Positions 4,286-5,127 of a stretch of DNA of 5,127 nt are shown piece after piece. The notes below the pieces were generated by a model that saw nothing but the letters and a program-made list of their open reading frames with translations, made no database searches and had not been told where the DNA came from. A program made the translations under genes and the position numbers. Origin of the DNA: DASPLH01 sp035627675 (GTDB lineage Bacteria > Acidobacteriota > Terriglobia > Terriglobales > Acidobacteriaceae); NCBI GenBank assembly GCA_035627675.1, contig DASPLH010000229.1, forward strand, positions 1 through 5,127. Reading direction: 5' to 3'. Every line of letters begins with the position of its first letter. The stretch's first letter is position 1.

Positions 4286-5056
4286 ATGATCTTTCTGAAG
4301 ATCTCCGCCGATGGTCCGTCACAACCCCGTACCTGCGTTGACGTGTGGCAGGCAGTGGCGGCGACGCAAGAGGGTCACACGACGGAAGACTGGTTTGTGA
4401 CACAACCGGACCACGCCCGCCTCTCCGGCCAGATGGCGGCCGCGCTGCGGGACGAGGCGTTCACGCGCATACCGGCCGACATCGTGGAGGCGATCGGTTT
4501 CCATGACGAGGGCTGGAGCGTGTACGACGGCACGGCAGACATGCCGCGGCCGCCCGCAACCGATGGGGCGGGACGCGCCCTGAGCTTCTTTCACCACGCG
4601 CCAAGCACGTTCCTGCGCGCCTGGGAGGGCTCGATCGCGGAGGCGGCCAGGATCAGTCCGCTAGCCTCGCTGGTGGTCGGCATGCACTTCCTTGTGCTCG
4701 GGCGGAGGCGCCAGAAGATGCTCCCGGACGAACCGGAAGCGCCGCTGATGGAGGCATTCATCGCAGGCGAGAGCCGGCGGCAGAAGCGTGTCGGGGTGGA
4801 TCGCGCGCTGGTGGACGACCTGTTGCGTGCCTTGCAGTTCTGTGACGTGCTCTCGCTGCTGGTATGCAGCGGGTCGGAGGCGGCAGTCGAATTCCCGTTC
4901 GAGTTCCGAGGGGCGAAGCTACAGGCGCAACGCGAGAACAACACGATCGTCTTCGATCGAACGCCGTTCCAGCGGACGCTGCGGGTCGAGGTTCCGTACG
5001 TGAGCTATGGGGCCAACGGGCTGGTCAGGCGCGTGGATGTGGTGGAGATCCGGTAG
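4286..5056 (+). CDS. DUF3891 family protein, possibly HD-like
   Basis: This 256-residue soluble protein carries the marks of DUF3891, an uncharacterised family: WFVTQPDHARLSGQMA (36-51), AIGFHDEGWSVYD (69-81), the FFHHAPSTF segment (101-109), GMHFLVL (132-138) and LQFCDVLSLLVC (183-194). No signal peptide or membrane segment is seen. The conserved histidines and aspartates are H43, H73-D74, H134 and D187. Their order, H...HD...H...D on mostly helical segments, resembles HD-type phosphohydrolases; this is my inference and not an established activity. The ATG at 4286 is used because GAAGGA lies five bases upstream and family proteins begin with a similar MI- start. A longer frame from 4172 would overlap DUF488 by 86 bases with a basic low-complexity N-terminus. 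Probably the second gene of a two-gene operon; no terminator is clear after the stop. Confidence 0.88.
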   Translation: MIFLKISADGPSQPRTCVDVWQAVAATQEGHTTEDWFVTQPDHARLSGQMAAALRDEAFTRIPADIVEAIGFHDEGWSVYDGTADMPRPPATDGAGRALSFFHHAPSTFLRAWEGSIAEAARISPLASLVVGMHFLVLGRRRQKMLPDEPEAPLMEAFIAGESRRQKRVGVDRALVDDLLRALQFCDVLSLLVCSGSEAAVEFPFEFRGAKLQAQRENNTIVFDRTPFQRTLRVEVPYVSYGANGLVRRVDVVEIR

Positions 5057-5059
5057 CCA

Positions 5060-5084
5060 CGGATTTGAGCGGATGAACGCGGAT
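5060..5084. repeat. Three CGGAT words at exact 10-base period
   Basis: CGGAT occurs at 5060-5064, 5070-5074 and 5080-5084, directly after the DUF3891 stop codon. The pattern resembles a common spacer repeat of the form CACGGAT...CGGAT...CGGAT that I recall from several bacterial phyla. No hairpin or T-tract is present, so it does not look like a terminator. Confidence 0.5.
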
Positions 5085-5099
5085 GCGGCAACTGCCTAA

Positions 5100-5125
5100 C
5101 ACAGGTGCTTCGTTCAGCATTACAC
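5100..5125. repeat. Short dispersed element, copy B (internal hairpin missing)
   Basis: This matches both flanks of 2370-2409 at 23 of 26 positions, in the same orientation, but lacks the 14 central bases that make the hairpin in copy A. It lies in the spacer after the DUF3891 gene, and the window ends two bases later, so flanking context is incomplete. Confidence 0.55.
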
Positions 5126-5127
5126 AC

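Overview
The window is a chromosomal stretch of a GC-rich bacterium. Compact housekeeping and accessory genes are separated by intergenic spacers unusually rich in short repeats. The form of lipoyl synthase, the half-size TSUP protein, the DUF3891 and DUF488 genes, and the character of the spacer repeats together suggest an Acidobacteriota (Terriglobia-like) genome. This is inference; no rRNA or other marker is present to prove it. I see no tRNA, rRNA, CRISPR array, transposase or phage gene.

Layout. Five genes lie on the minus strand. From right to left these are a cytochrome c lipoprotein (3420-3773), a DinB-family protein (2618-3100), lipoyl synthase lipA (1255-2166), a half-size TauE/SafE-type membrane protein (798-1160), and an ABC transporter ATPase (1-650) whose C-terminus lies beyond the left edge. 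Two genes lie on the plus strand, a DUF488/YeaO-family protein (3829-4257) and a DUF3891 protein (4286-5056). They are 28 bases apart and probably form an operon. It diverges from the cytochrome gene across a 55-base shared region.

How they work together. Apart from the DUF488-DUF3891 pair, nothing indicates a single pathway. lipA is closed off by a clean terminator made from a 22-base perfect palindrome. The minus-strand genes have gaps of 94 to about 450 bases and look like mostly separate units. LipA makes the lipoyl cofactor of the 2-oxoacid dehydrogenases. The cytochrome is probably an exported, lipid-anchored electron carrier. The ATPase probably serves a NatA/YhaQ-type exporter.

The most interesting structure is between the genes. 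(1) An 83-84 base unit is present twice in tandem plus a 22-base third fragment, and it ends exactly at the cytochrome stop codon. The two full copies differ by a compensatory base-pair change inside their hairpin. (2) A short element at 2370-2409 recurs at 5100-5125 without its central hairpin. (3) The lipA-dinB spacer holds a GC-rich block, a 36-base inverted repeat and that element, side by side. I found no convincing new multi-gene system. The best gene-level lead is the DUF488-DUF3891 pair, in which the DUF3891 protein has histidine/aspartate positions resembling an HD-type metal centre.
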